Shown piece by piece: positions 21,824 to 33,648 of a stretch of DNA of 64,000 nt (the stretch's first letter is position 1; every line of letters starts with the position of its first letter). Below the pieces are notes generated by a model. It had not been told where the DNA came from. It did no database searches and worked only from the letters and a program-made list of their open reading frames with translations. The translations under genes were made by a program, and so were the position numbers. This DNA is from Isoetes taiwanensis (lineage: Eukaryota; Streptophyta; Lycopodiopsida; Isoetales; Isoetaceae), in NCBI GenBank assembly GCA_021234155.1, contig JAJEKV010000033.1, positions 8,360,635-8,424,634 on the forward strand, in the 5' to 3' direction.

Positions 21824-23359
21824 AGAGCTGGATGCATGCCATCATCCTCTGTTAACCAGGTTTAGGAAGTTGTCTTGTGTGAGAAATGAATCTTAGAGGG
21901 AACCGTCATATTGCTTTTCCTCTGAACAGCAATCCTGAACTCATTGTTGCTAATCCACCACCTCCTCCTCCTCCTAAAAAGACTAGATCTTCCACACCCC
22001 TCATTTCTGCCCAGAAGAAATCTCAAGCTGGTAAAAAACTTGTTAGAGGACCTGCCAGAGGTTCATGGACTGGAATATGTGCTATGGGCGGGTAGGATTT
22101 GGTCTTGGGCATGGATTGATTGGGTTTGGTTGGACTTTTGGAAGCAGGTCGGTAGTCATAGCCTTTGGTAGAAAACTCCAAGTGCATAAAGGACCCCGGC
22201 AAACCAAAAGCATTGAATAAAGTAACTCGGCATCAGAGCTACCAATTTCCCCCGGCAACCTAAATTAAGTCAGTCAATATATTTGGGGACATCTCAGTGG
22301 TCCCTTCTAAGAGACAAATCCACAATAATTCTCTTATTGATCTGGCATTTGGATATTGCTTCAACACGATGACATTTTTCTCTGATTCAGAATCGCTATA
22401 GGTGGAAGGAAATCAAGGCATACCCCATCTAGAGGAAGGAAAGAACAAGACATTCTATCAGCTTGAGAGATATTGAGCTAATGGCATAAGCATGAGAGAA
22501 CCTGCATATTGCTTTACAGAGAACTTTGAATCTATTTAGATCTGAAGGAGAACTTTGAATCTATTTAGATCTGAAGGAGACATTAGTTCCACTGGATAAA
22601 GGACAGTTCGTTTCATCCATGGCCGCCTTTCAAAAAAACCTCTAAAGGGATCGCCCTGCCTGTAATTTGTCACTAATTTGTCACTGCCTATTTTTCTGTG
22701 ACACAGATTTCTACGTTTGTCACTGCCTATTTTTCTGTGACACAGATTTCTACGTTCTCTCATCTCTGGCATGTTCGCTATCCGTTGTGATCCAATCAGA
22801 TAGCTATGCATAAGCAGAGAAGGCGCTGGTTAATAAGAACAAGATTTCTCACAGACCATTATGATCCTTGGTATCTTTAAGCAAGCATAGGACTAAAATA
22901 CGTGCTGGGATGCCGTCGAATAACTGGACATAAAAGACTGCCTAGTCAAACCTTACACAGATAACTCTCAGGAGCACACAAATCTTAACCAAGTTTTGCC
23001 AAGACCGCTGCTTAAGCTTGGTATAAGCCAGCAACTATCCTTAGCTTGGCTCTTCAAACTTCTGTTAGACTTATAACTGTAAAAAAAGGGGGAATAAAAA
23101 ATCTGTGAATTACATGCAATTGTAAAATATATGCAGTACACCACAACCAAAAAGCCTAGAAAGGTGTCTCATTCCAAATTATCATTCCAGAAGCACACAA
23201 AAATGGTTCACATTTACAAAGGTATATACAGCAACTTAAAACTCTAAAATATGACAACACCAAAAACGCCTATACATATACATGATGATACCACAATTTA
23301 GCATGTCGTTAATAGCTGTGGAAACGCCGATATATACATGGCACAACTTTAGCATGTCC
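21824..23359. other. Intergenic, with a possible exon and two tandem duplications
   Basis: An open frame at 21886-22095 starts MNLRGNRHIAFPLNSNPELI and has a run of seven prolines (CCACCTCCTCCTCCTCCTAA at 21957-21976); it may be an exon of the gene split by element A, but there is no proof. Exact short tandem duplications occur at about 22519-22576 (29-bp unit) and 22678-22755 (39-bp unit, core CACTGCCTATTTTTCTGTGA). Otherwise nothing is recognised. Confidence 0.35.
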
Positions 23360-25317
23360 TTAATAGCCGCGGAGCTGGGAGTCACGACTTGTGAGTGGAA
23401 CATATCTGACAGAACTTGATGACCATTGGTTAAGTTTTCCATCCAGTCCTTTGTCAACCACCATCAGATCCTGAAAAACATCGCCTACAGGGATCACCAT
23501 TCGTCCACCAGGTTTTAACTGCTCCATCAGGGCATGTGGTATTTTTGATGCTGCTGCCCCCACATGAATAGCATCATATGGGGCATGTTCTGGCCACCCT
23601 TCTCGCCCATCTTCACAATATCCACAATGTAAAAAGGTCATATATAAATTTCTTTCGATATATTCTTCATCCATATTCTGTATAGGCTATAAATTTTCTT
23701 ACCTCCTACATGCAAGGACAAGCAACCAGCCTCCAAAAGATGTGCTGCCTTGCTACGTTTGACATTCTTCACTGACAGTGCAACAAGCTCTGGAATGTGC
23801 TCTACACCAACAGCACGCCCTTGCTCACCAACCAACAGAGCAAATGCTGCAGTTAGATAGCCCGTTCCTGTGACAAAAAGAACATCAGATGTCTTTCATG
23901 ACATTCATTGATTCACTTCCTCCCCATTCCCTGCAAAAATTTTATATATGACAATTTTTCAGTCAGCATTTATTTGCACTTATCCTTCCCATTCCCTGCA
24001 AAAATTCTAAATATGACTATTATTCAGTCAGCATTTATTTGCATCTATGCTTTCCATGAATCTAACAGACGACCTTTATAGTAGTCTTTTACTACTACGT
24101 GAAATTAACATTTCCCATTTTCTCGATAATAAAGATGGGCTCTTGTATATTTTAGCTAAAGCATAATTCAGACTCTATGACATCAACTTGCCTGAACCAA
24201 CATCAAGAGCATGCATTCCAGGCTGAAGATGATTCTCTAGCAGCTCAAGACAGGCACCATGCATGTGTGGGGCAGATATTGTTGCATTATATCCAATTGG
24301 CATTGGGCTATCAACATAGGCCATTTCACCCTCTGGAACAAACAAACCTCTATCAACGAACTCCATGATTTCAACCACTTTTCTTGATTTTATAGCCCCA
24401 GTTCGCTGCAGCATCTCGATCAGCCCCTTGTTGTCCTTGGCTTGAGCTCTCCAAAAAAGCTGGAAGACAAAAAAGAGTTAACTCCTATCGAGTGTTGACA
24501 TATAGTAAGGATACGCATACATGATATCTCTATAATAAGTCCATGTTTGTCACCAATAATAAAGCTACAGAAAAAGGCATTACTTAACTGGAAATATAAC
24601 ACCATCAAGCAGGACACAGCAGAAATACCATGTTAAGTTGCATGACGGCTCTACCCATGATCCTTTAGGTGAGGTGATGCATTATGTGAACAAGAATGAG
24701 AGCAGCACTGTACTAATTAGACTTAAAAAAAAAAATCAAAAAACTTACTGGCATAGGTAGAATTTCAAGCTCCACCCTATTTTCTGAGCAGGGGGCAGGA
24801 ACTTGTAGTAAAGAAGTAGCTCTAGAAATATTCAATGATTCGCAAAAACAAATTGATAGAGAAGTGATGAATAATATACATAATCCAGAGAAAAATATGC
24901 GTTGTATGATATTCACAGGATAATACTGATGCGTTCTAATCTACAAACATAAAAGAAAAATATCAGACACTTTATATGATACTAGCTTCACGTACGAATT
25001 TCACAAAGCGAAACCCTACAATTAGATTGACCCCACAGAATTAAGAAAATATGACTAATGTTTCCGGCTATTGTTCTTTTGCTCACAGAGACCAAATAAG
25101 TTCAAAATATACTCAAGGCCAAAATAATTACCTCCATTGAGTGTAAGAACTGAGGTCTGCTGCCAGAGAATCCGGAAGCAAGGGTTTGAGGAACCCGATA
25201 GGAAGGCAAGGAAACCCTAGAATGAAAAACTGGAGAGGGGAAGGATGTAAGGAGGGGGCTTGCGCGACGGAGTCCGACCGAAGAGCATCGAGCAGCTAAC
25301 AATGTGGGTATGCACAT
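23360..25317 (-). CDS. PIMT: Protein-L-isoaspartate O-methyltransferase, four exons, apparently intact
   Basis: The enzyme methylates isoaspartyl residues in damaged proteins using SAM, starting their repair. Exons on the minus strand: 25317-25132, 24459-24192, 23867-23703, 23610-23360, joining in phase. The join gives MELFWRAQAKDNKGLIEMLQ; SAM motif I LDVGSGTGYL spans the exon 2/3 junction; then VGVEHIPELV, YDAIHVGAAA, LKPGGRMVIPVGDVFQDL and SVRYVPLTSRDSQLRGY before the stop. Two in-frame starts exist. From the ATG at 25137 the protein is 229 aa, the usual size of plant and animal enzymes. From the ATG at 25317 it is 289 aa, with a Ser/Arg/Leu-rich, acid-poor N-terminus typical of organelle transit peptides, as known for Arabidopsis PIMT2 isoforms. 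Intron 2 has a GC donor (CAG|GCAAGT). No lesion is seen. Confidence 0.92.
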
Positions 25318-28300
25318 TATTTTGCTCTGGTGTAAGGAAACTTTGCCATGCTCCTTAACATGAACGAAGACAAGTGGCCGAGATATCTAAACATGTACAT
25401 TTCGCATGTGGCACATAGTAGATTTGAAAAAAATTTCAGGCCTAGAATTACATGATTACGGCGATTTTTTAGTTTTGCTATAAATAAATCCTCCTCCGTT
25501 GCTCCGTTGTTTAATTCTGCAACACTTTCATGGAAATCAGAATGGTATGCACTTTCGGAACACACTAAGGGTGACCCGAGGGTAAATGGCTTAAATCATA
25601 CTTCAAACTCATGTTTTTCACAATCAATCAAAATTGCTACTTCAAAACAATACATACTTAATTCTTGTTTTTTTTATGTGCCGCAATTTTGGTGTATGTG
25701 TCCTTGATCAGTATCAAATGCTTTACATATGAATACTTAAATGCTTTATATATGAGTACTTGCATTTGTATCTTATTCCCTCTCGATCACAAAGGGATGG
25801 GCTTCCCTAAAGAAACGGGGAAGAAAAAGCAGTTCTATATGTAGTTTAGTGTCAAATGTAAAGATCAATATTTGCACTTTTTAGAGGACTAGAAAAGATT
25901 TTGTACAAAATATATATTTTTGGAAAAAAACCTAAAATGCTCTTACTTTTGGCTATAGCATTTGGAAATAATATTCTTGTGCAAAAATTATAAATGAGAA
26001 ACTCAAAAGAGCATAAGCTGTGAGCAAAATCTAATTTTAAAGAATTTCATCTATTTGGAGTCAAGTAATTTGATGAGCCACAAAAACAATATTGCCATGT
26101 TTGCTAAACTTGTCGGCATTTTCATAACTTAAACAAAAAGTGAGAAAATGTCCCAGACTACTTGTACCTCATCAAAATTTCATTTTGTGTAACTATCCTC
26201 CAACTCACCCATGACTGTTAAATATCGCTTCTTTCTAGCCTATAAGTTAAGGTTTTGCCACTTAAAATATACAACCTTCATGTTTCAACCATGACAACAT
26301 TTGGTAGTTAATGGGATTAGTTCACGTTTATTACAATATTTTCATTATTATGCATTACACGATAACTAGGAAAACAAGGATACATTACTCGACGTGTTGG
26401 TTTTACTTAATATGTTAAGTGTAAAGTTTTGGGATGACTATGTTACAAAAATCCTAAATACACATGTTGGTTACCAGTTACCAACCACTCAAGCAGATGT
26501 TGTCAACTCTCGATCGTTGCCTTCAATATTTTTGGGATCCCATCTAACCGTTCAAATATCATTTTCCCATTGAAGCATTTTAGATTTGGGGATGCCATAC
26601 TTCTATATCAAACAATTAAGGATTATATACCATTAGTCTATTCTATTGTTGCAGAAACGGAGAACCTATTTCTTTATGTGCAATAACTCCAGAACTTACC
26701 ATGCATTCCATCTAGCTTTGGCCTCCCAAGGCACGAGGTGCATTTGGAGTAAGTCTATAACTGTCCTTATTTATAAACTCAAGTGAATTATTTATAAACT
26801 CAAGTATCCTTAGTTTGTGTGCATCATAGTATCATTTGAGTTAAATTGATTTACATGTCCAATTCAACTCTGGCTTCTCTCTTCACATCGAAGGGATTTG
26901 CCTAGGTGCAGATTCCACGAGTAGAGTAACCAAATGTAAGAAGTTGGCAAAATGACTCACATATGTCCTCGACTAGTACTAGTAAAATTTAGCATCCTGA
27001 AATCATGTCTGACCTGGTCTCAACTTAAGAGAGCTGAAAACCATGTTGAGGGTATGTTCACGAAAGAATATGTGTTCAGTCGAAGATATGTTCTCGTGAC
27101 CATATGCATCCTAGCAGAGTAATATAAAGCTGCATATATGAAGACAAATAAAAAACTTAAAAAACAAACATATAATCAAAATGACTCATGTTCAGAAGGT
27201 AACAACATGAATATTTGCAGCCCCCAGGACTCCATCTTGTCATGGTAAGATGTGAATAAGGAAGGATTAGAAATAGATAATCTAAGATACCTTTGGACAA
27301 CAAAAACAACAAGAACTAGGTTGCCGCATACAATCATGATTGGCCTGCTTGTTCAATTTGCACTAGTAGCTGCTAATAATGTATTTGGCGATGCTCTATT
27401 ATTTGGAAATGCTCTAGCGCATGGTGACTCCTTGCTGCATGTCCAGTAAGCATTTAATCTCCTTCTCGTAGATCATGAGCAGAGAGTGCTGACATAGGTT
27501 TCTTTTTGCCTATATGACATGAAAGTAATGGACTTAATAAACTATACGAAGCACTCATTATGAGAACCAGATCATGGAAAACATTGCCTCAAACCTGCTC
27601 ATTCCCTGTTAAGTTAATGCCTGATATCTTGAGAACTTGAAGCTCCATTCTCGAACTGCAATAAAGATTGCAGAATTCAGCAATAAGAAGGTAACTAACC
27701 AATAGAGTTGGATTTGAAAACATAAATAGATTGTTTGCAATCCATGAAAGTAGAAATGTCCAGGACATTGATTGTCAATCTCAATTGCATGGGATTCATA
27801 TATTACAGTCAAGATTCGATCAACAGTTCTATCAAACAACTTCCCGTCTCAATGTTTCATGCATTTACAAAGCACTAATGACATCAACCCTGTATAAGGC
27901 AGTAACTTCACCTTAAAGATCATTGTTTTCAAATAAAACAAGTACTACCTCTACTTGCGAGAAGTGTCTGATATGCTCATGGTTTGGGTAACTCTGCCAC
28001 AGTAGTTAGTCTGCTAGAGCGAACAAATTCTATGCATTGGGCCGCAGATGAAATGCAACAAAGTCTCAATGTGGATAGCCTCTGAATGACAGAAAATTTT
28101 TTATCCAGCTGCTCATAGCCCCATTGCCATCTGCGATCTATCATCCACTGAAGCAATTTCCATGTTCACCTATCTAGCCCTTTCTGGGGCATGAAATGCA
28201 TTTAAACATGAACCAAAGTAGGAATACAAAAGAGGTATGCACCACATGTGGTCCAGGCCATGTGCCTTCTTTTATGTGCCTCCTGCATCTTTTTAACATA

Positions 28301-28450
28301 ATGTGGGACATTTTTCTCTGTTAGATGTCACATTGAGTTGTCTTTGCATTGTGCTCGTGACTAGTAGACAATCACATCAATTTCCTGTATTCCTAGTATC
28401 AGCATATGTTGCACAATATAGGATAATGGAAGTCTTATAAGCACAAAAAA
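25318..28450. other. No gene recognised
   Basis: The first few hundred bases should include the promoter of the minus-strand methyltransferase, but no clear TATA box was identified. The rest is AT-rich with short isolated frames and no recognisable protein, RNA or repeat structure. Confidence 0.4.
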
Positions 28451-28520
28451 ATGAAAATCTTCCCCAAAAAATGCATGCGATTCGACACCGTCGGATCGCC
28501 ATTTTGGGGAGAGACGAGGC

Positions 28521-28528
28521 TATATATA
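28521..28528 (+). promoter_or_regulatory. TATA box in the repeated 5' segment of the retroelement unit
   Basis: GACGAGGCTATATATACGTT is identical here and at 30659-30666 in unit 2. It sits about 50 bp from each unit start and is followed by a pyrimidine-rich leader (TGCGTCTTTCTCCATTATCG), consistent with a transcription start just downstream. Confidence 0.5.
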
Positions 28529-29679
28529 CGTTGTTGCGTCTTTCTCCATTATCGGCGTCTTCTCACAGCAGTTTTTTTGTCTTTCTTTCGAGCTCTCTTT
28601 CTTTCTGCTCTGTTAGCTCTACAAGTTTTGCTTCCTTCCACGCTTCTCCTACAATAAGTTTTGCTTCCTCCACGCTTCTCCTACCATAGCTTCTCCTACC
28701 ATAACGAATTATTTTTTATTTCTGTGGATATGGTTTTCTATGCAGATCCGTCCAGCCCAGCAGGCGTCAAGGATTTGGTTGTCGGTGCCTTTCAAGCAGC
28801 TTATTCCTTTGTTTTTGGGCACAACGGTTTGCATGGCGAGTTCGTCTTGCACAAAGCTAGGTTTTTCCTCAAAGACATGTTTGCTCTTGTCGGTGGCTTC
28901 TTCATCATCTTTGAGATATGGTTTGACATGGGTTTATTAGATTTTTCTAGTGGATCTGTGATTTCTTTTTTTCTGTTTTCTTGGTTCTTTCAGATTAGGC
29001 CAGCACCTCCATAGCTTTGAGTCTATCTAATTTCTTCCAGTTATTGGGCTCTATCTATTTTCTTCCAGTTACTGGGCCGTTTCACATTGATGATTCTCCA
29101 TGATTAACCGGTCTTACTCAAGCTTCTTTAGATTGGCAGTCAGCTAACATTTTCTACAGAGCTTTGGAATAAATAGTGGCATCTGCAGATCTCTTATGCG
29201 CTTTTACTGCATATGTGTTTTCAAGTTTTTTGCAGATTTATCATTTGGATTGGATATCTGGATACAGTTTTGGAACCATCTATCTCAAGTCTGTGGTGGC
29301 CAGATTTTTGGGCGGCTGCAACCTTGATTATGAACAACCCATCCTTTATAGATCTCTGGTTTTCAACCTGGTACTAGATTTGATCCAAGATCTTCTGGTC
29401 CTTCGATTCCTTGTCCTTATTCTCAATTGCATAATCTGTCTCGGAGCAATCCGAGTAGGGACCGATAGCAGCGTCTATGGAGTGCAGGGCTAGAGCGGCT
29501 GCCGTTTTCTGTAGATTTTGATTCAGGGATTATGGGTCGTCTAACAATGTTATATATTTTATTTGTTTTTTCGAAATTAATACTTTGGTATTGGTTTTGT
29601 GGCTAGGTTATGTGGCTTGCACTGGATTGGTTGCAGGTTCGATTCCGTTCACTGCCAAACAATTTTTGCGTTCAGACGC

Positions 29680-29950
29680 AACAACATTCCTCCATTTTTT
29701 CCTCTTTAAATTTCACATGTCCATTTTTTCTTTTTTCCATGGAGTTTTCTCCTGTGTTGCGCAGTTTCAAACATTATTGTAAGTTATACTTGCTACATTG
29801 TTCCTCTTTAAATTTTCCATGTCCTTGCTTTCATTATTTCCTTTTTCCATGGAGTTTTCTCCTATGTTGCACATTTCCATACTTCATTGTAAGTTACATA
29901 TATGCATGCTACATTTTTTCCTCTTTAAATTTTCGTGCACTTTGCATCCC
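29680..29950 (+). repeat. Imperfect tandem repeat (~110 bp, 2.5 copies) inside retroelement unit 1
   Basis: TTCCTCTTTAAATTT followed by a CCATGGAGTTTTCTCC block recurs at about 29698, 29808 and (first block only) 29918. The sequence is strongly pyrimidine-rich on the plus strand. No coding function is evident. Confidence 0.6.
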
Positions 29951-31302
29951 TTATAAGATAAGTATATGCCTTCGAGTCCATGGTTTCATTTTGTTTTTAG
30001 ATTTTTTCTAGGTGATTGTCACTTAGGTTTTCTTTGCCCTGTGCCCTGTGTTGCTCCTGCTTCTATGTTCCACGTATTTCGCTGTTTCCATGTTCATGCA
30101 TTAGATTTCCATTTATTTTTTGTATCTTGACGAGCTTGCCTACGGGTATTTTTGTGCCCTTCCCTATGCTCCTTTTGTACTTCCTGTTATTTTTACATTC
30201 CTAGGTTTTTTTTTTCGATTCATCCATTTTGTTCTAATTGTCTTGTTTGTCTCATACCTCCTCTCGTTTTATCCCATGTTTAGTATTATCAAGCATCTTT
30301 AAATATCTAGTACTTTATTGTCTAGTGATTCTTTAGTTCCAGTTTTATCATGGTTTTTGGTAGAACCTAAGCCTAGTGTTGACTTTTTTAGCATTTTTCA
30401 TCTTGATGAGTTGTTGTCTTTATTCCCTTTCCTTAATGTATTTCACTCTTCTTTTCTTCGTTTTAGATCCGACCTTACCTATTGTTCTACGCCATCCTCC
30501 TTTTGTGCCAATACTGACTTGATATCCCTGTCTCATCACCCTAGGCTTTGAAATGGAAGTTCTCTTTTGATCGGCCGGTTTTCCCTCTTCAGACGAGTCT
30601 CTCAGCAAAATGCATGCGATCGACACCGTCGGATCGCCATTTTGGGGAGAGACGAGGCTATATATACGTTGTTGCGTCTTTCTCCATTATCGGCGTCTTC
30701 TCACAACAGTTTTTTTGTCTCAGTTCCCTCCCTTCCCACCCTAAGTTGTTTACATTCATGTTTTTTCATTTTGATTTGTGCTTCTATATCGCGTGGCTCG
30801 CGTGACCAGCCCCTCTGTATTTGAGAGGTTATGTTGTGTTAAGATATGATGTTATGTCGCGTGGCTCGCGTGACCAGCCCTTTTTTATTCTTGAGGTATT
30901 TGTTATTTTTCGTGTAAGCCCCTTCTATTATTGAAGGATTGTGATTTGTTATGCCTCCGTGGGGGGTTTCGCCGAGCCGGCGTGATGGCTTATATTTTTG
31001 AGTTACGTGCTTCTTTTTACGTTGTTTCTTTGCAGGCCATCTCATCCAACTGTGGGGAACTCTGAGTTTTTTTTTTTTTGAGTTACTTCCCTCCTATTCT
31101 ATTTTAATGTCTAATGCATTTGGTTCATTTTCTTTTACCTTGAGTTTTTCAGGTGATCATGGCCATTTGTTTCTTTCTTATGGCTCTCATGTTGGGTTCG
31201 AGAGGAATCGTCTTATTTGCGTCCTCGATCTTGTGCTTCCTCGACTTTTTTTATCAATGATCTCCACTTTGATGGCCTGGGCTTTTCATTTGGAGCCGTC
31301 GG

Positions 31303-31377
31303 GCGAAGGTTTATCATTAGGGTTTTCCTCGAAAACCCGAAAGGGCGGGGTTTTTCATCCCGGTGATAAACTTTCGC
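31303..31377 (+). ncRNA. Structured hairpin in retroelement unit 2
   Basis: Arms GCGAAGGTTTATCA (31303-31316) and TGATAAACTTTCGC (31364-31377) pair over 14 bp with one G-U. Inside lies a GNRA-capped helix CCCGAAAGGG (31336-31345) within a C/G-rich core. The same 80-bp module occurs in opposite orientation at 32766-32846 with a stem that differs by a compensating change. It may be an RNA element needed for transposition, translation or 3'-end formation; no ribozyme core was recognised. Confidence 0.5.
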
Positions 31378-32157
31378 ACGTTGCCTCCTATTTGCCTTTC
31401 TTATTTTACGCCATCTTCAAAGGGGCCTGGGTTGTTCCTATGGCAGGTCCCCTTTATTATTATTAGTAGGTAGTCAGACCCAATTGGGGACTACCCTCCA
31501 CCTTAGATATTTTTTTCAAAATGTTTGTACACTGCTGTGATGAAAGATATGCCTATCTATCGGCCGGTTTTCCCTCTTCAGACGAGTCTCTCACCAAAAT
31601 ATGAAAATATTTCCTAAACATTGTTGCAAAAAATATACTCTTAGGATGATATAATTGACATCTGGATATTAGAAAGGAAACAGAAACTAGCAAAATCAGT
31701 AAACTCACAATATAGGATATGTGAATGGAAAGAAGAAGTAGATGACATAAAGCCCAAGAAGCAAACTGCACAACAAAACTAAAAAAATGGAGTCGGTGAT
31801 TCTGCATGTCTAGCCACAGGATTCGCAAGAAGCCTGTTTTCAACAACATACTATAGATGCCGAGGCCATGCTTTTGGATGTCCGATCTATTGCAACAACA
31901 AGTGAAGTAATTTTTTAATACTTTAAGTAAAAAAAATTGTCATAATTTTACACTAAAGAAACTCCATCAGCTTTTTAATGTATCCAATTTAATGTGTGCC
32001 ACTTTTTGGGTTGCCCGAAGGGCAAACCCCTGGGAGGTGGGGCGATGGAAAATATACTATTTGTACTGCTGGATGTGCCGTTTTGACGGTGTGGATGATA
32101 TTCTCCCACAGCATTATGTGAAGTTCTCTCTTGCCTGGGCCGCCGCCAATGCTCGTT

Positions 32158-32381
32158 AGGGCGGCATCCGGCCTTCGAAGAAGTAGTCGAAGGGAAGCGC
32201 ATCTGCAAGGTCTGCACTGCAAAGCACTACAGAAACCTTTCTAGTCACTATGTCTCTAGAAATTCAGGGTGGCATTCGGCCTTCGAAGTAGTAGTCGAAG
32301 GGAAGCATCTTTCCTGGTTCACCTTTGGAATTCACTACAGAAACCTTTCTAGTCATTATGTCTCTGAAAATTCAAATATTC
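32158..32381 (+). repeat. Two-copy tandem repeat, about 110 bp
   Basis: Copies at about 32158-32267 and 32268-32381 share CGGCCTTCGAAG, AGTAGTCGAAGGGAAGC and CACTACAGAAACCTTTCTAG. Each contains a short dyad CTTCGAAG/CTTCGAC. Upstream at about 31999-32030 lies another hairpin-forming stretch (GGGTTGCCCGAAGGGCAAAC). No gene is seen in 31615-32570. Confidence 0.6.
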
Positions 32382-32765
32382 TGCAGGCTATTGACAAATG
32401 CATTTGGATAGGGCACAACCAATTTTGCCACATTTAACTCGATGCAAAATATTATCCTTGAAACGCAATCCCTTCAGGCAAGGTCTTTGGTTGTTTGTTA
32501 TTTTATATCAGGCTTGATCTGGATTTTTTGAAGATGTTAGAATTTGTCTAGTATAATAAGCATTTTCAATTCTAGAATGGGGCTCGCATGAAACCAACAA
32601 ACCGCCCATAGATAGGCTTCTCATTCATCTCAGCAGATTTTCTACAATGGTGGACAGTGGGTAGCCGCACACATGCCAACTACCCACGAAAAATAAAGGG
32701 AAAATCCAATTATATCATTTGGACCCCAAAAAATACAATGCTAATAGATGTGTGGCTGATGTACC

Positions 32766-32846
32766 TGCCGAAGGCTTATCACCGGGATTAAAAAACCCCG
32801 CCCTTTCGGGTTTTCGAGGAAAAACCCTAGTGATAAGCCTTCGGCA
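32766..32846 (-). ncRNA. Hairpin homologous to 31303-31377, perfect 17-bp stem
   Basis: Arms TGCCGAAGGCTTATCAC (32766-32782) and GTGATAAGCCTTCGGCA (32830-32846) are exact complements. The loop contains the same core (CCCGCCCTTTCGGGTTTTCG on the plus strand). Compared with the other copy, the U-A pair after GG has become C-G, and an extra G-C pair is present, so pairing is kept while sequence changes. Confidence 0.55.
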
Positions 32847-33093
32847 AGGGGCTTGGACAAACGTAAGGCATAGAAATCGCTCCCAAAAACCCCCGCATGG
32901 AGAAGTCGAAGCAGATGCCGCTCGCCAACCTGTACCTGCACATCACCAACACAACAAACGAGACAACACAAACATACCAGAGGATAGCATCACCCAAGGG
33001 GTGGAAAAAAAACATCACCCAGCGGGTGGAAGAAAAACATGATAAACAGAAATTTGTGCCAATACAATAAACAAAGAAGGGGGGGAGGGTGGG

Positions 33094-33272
33094 TTCAAAG
33101 AGAATAAGGTACTGCTGAGAGAAGAGGAAGCGCCGATGAGATGTTGATGCAGAACCGCGCCTAAAATAGCGAAACCCTAACTAGAAAGGGCATGCGCCGC
33201 ATGCATGCATGCAAGACATGCATGCTCGCCCCATCCTAGAATGTCGATCCGATGTCTCGGATCGATGCGATT
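33094..33272 (-). repeat. 179-bp direct repeat, copy 1 (copy 2 at 33470-33648)
   Basis: Starts TTCAAAGAGAATAAGGTACT and ends GGATCGATGCGATT on the plus strand. The copy 376 bp to the right shows no difference that I could see. It contains GCATGC-rich palindromic stretches (GCGCCGCATGCATGCATGCA). It is the 5' segment of each unit of the minus-strand dimer. Confidence 0.9.
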
Positions 33273-33648
33273 CTAGAATGGGGCTCGCATGAAACCAACA
33301 AACCGCCCGAATACCAGAGAACTTCCTTATCAAACTAGAATCGAGGACGAAGGTCACAGGATGAAGGCTAAAGAAGGGTCGAGGCCGAGAAAGGACATGC
33401 CACAGCATGATAGAAACGCCAAATGAGCCAAACCAGGCAGGAAGAAGCCCCTCCCCTGCCTGGAAACAATTCAAAGAGAATAAGGTACTGCTGAGAGAAG
33501 AGGAAGCGCCGATGAGATGTTGATGCAGAACCGCGCCTAAAATAGCGAAACCCTAACTAGAAAGGGCATGCGCCGCATGCATGCATGCAAGACATGCATG
33601 CTCGCCCCATCCTAGAATGTCGATCCGATGTCTCGGATCGATGCGATT

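Larger units (their letters stand above)
28466..31600 (+). mobile_element. Head-to-tail dimer of a non-coding retroelement-like unit
   Basis: Unit 1 (about 28471-30611) and unit 2 (about 30612-31600) both begin TGCATGCGAT(T)CGACACCG and share about 105 bp including TATATATA at 28521 and 30659. Both end with the same 40-bp tail (GGCCGGTTTTCCCTCTTCAG ... CTCTCA-S-CAAAAT). The internal parts differ in length. Flanks ATGAAAATCTTCC (28451-28463) and ATGAAAATATTTCC (31601-31614) look like a target-site duplication, so the dimer inserted as one piece. No protein is encoded. Head-to-tail dimers with a promoter in the repeated start are typical of Penelope-like elements and of some non-autonomous retroelements; assignment is inference. 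Confidence 0.6.
32572..33648 (-). mobile_element. Second head-to-tail dimer of the same retroelement-like family, minus strand
   Basis: Read on the minus strand, unit 1 runs 33648 to 33273 and unit 2 from 33272 to 32572. Both start with the same 179-bp segment (33470-33648 and 33094-33272, essentially identical) and both end GGTTTGTTGGTTTCATGCGA followed by GCCCCATTCTAG. The start segment aligns loosely with that of the plus-strand dimer (CATCGGATCGACATTCTAGG versus CGTCGGATCGCCATTTTGGG; both then reach TCTCAGCAG or TCTCACAGCAG). Unit 2 carries the conserved hairpin. No protein is encoded. No clear target duplication was found. Confidence 0.55.

Noticed and set aside
28661-30302. Plus-strand frames of 60-130 codons within the retroelement dimer
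   Set aside because: Pyrimidine-rich DNA gives hydrophobic Phe/Leu/Ser translations; no conserved motif, and frames do not continue between units.
31260-32971. Hairpin modules read as protein (GLSLGF...NPKGRGF)
   Set aside because: Both copies are partly open in one frame, but the changes are compensatory in the stem rather than synonymous, so RNA structure explains them better.
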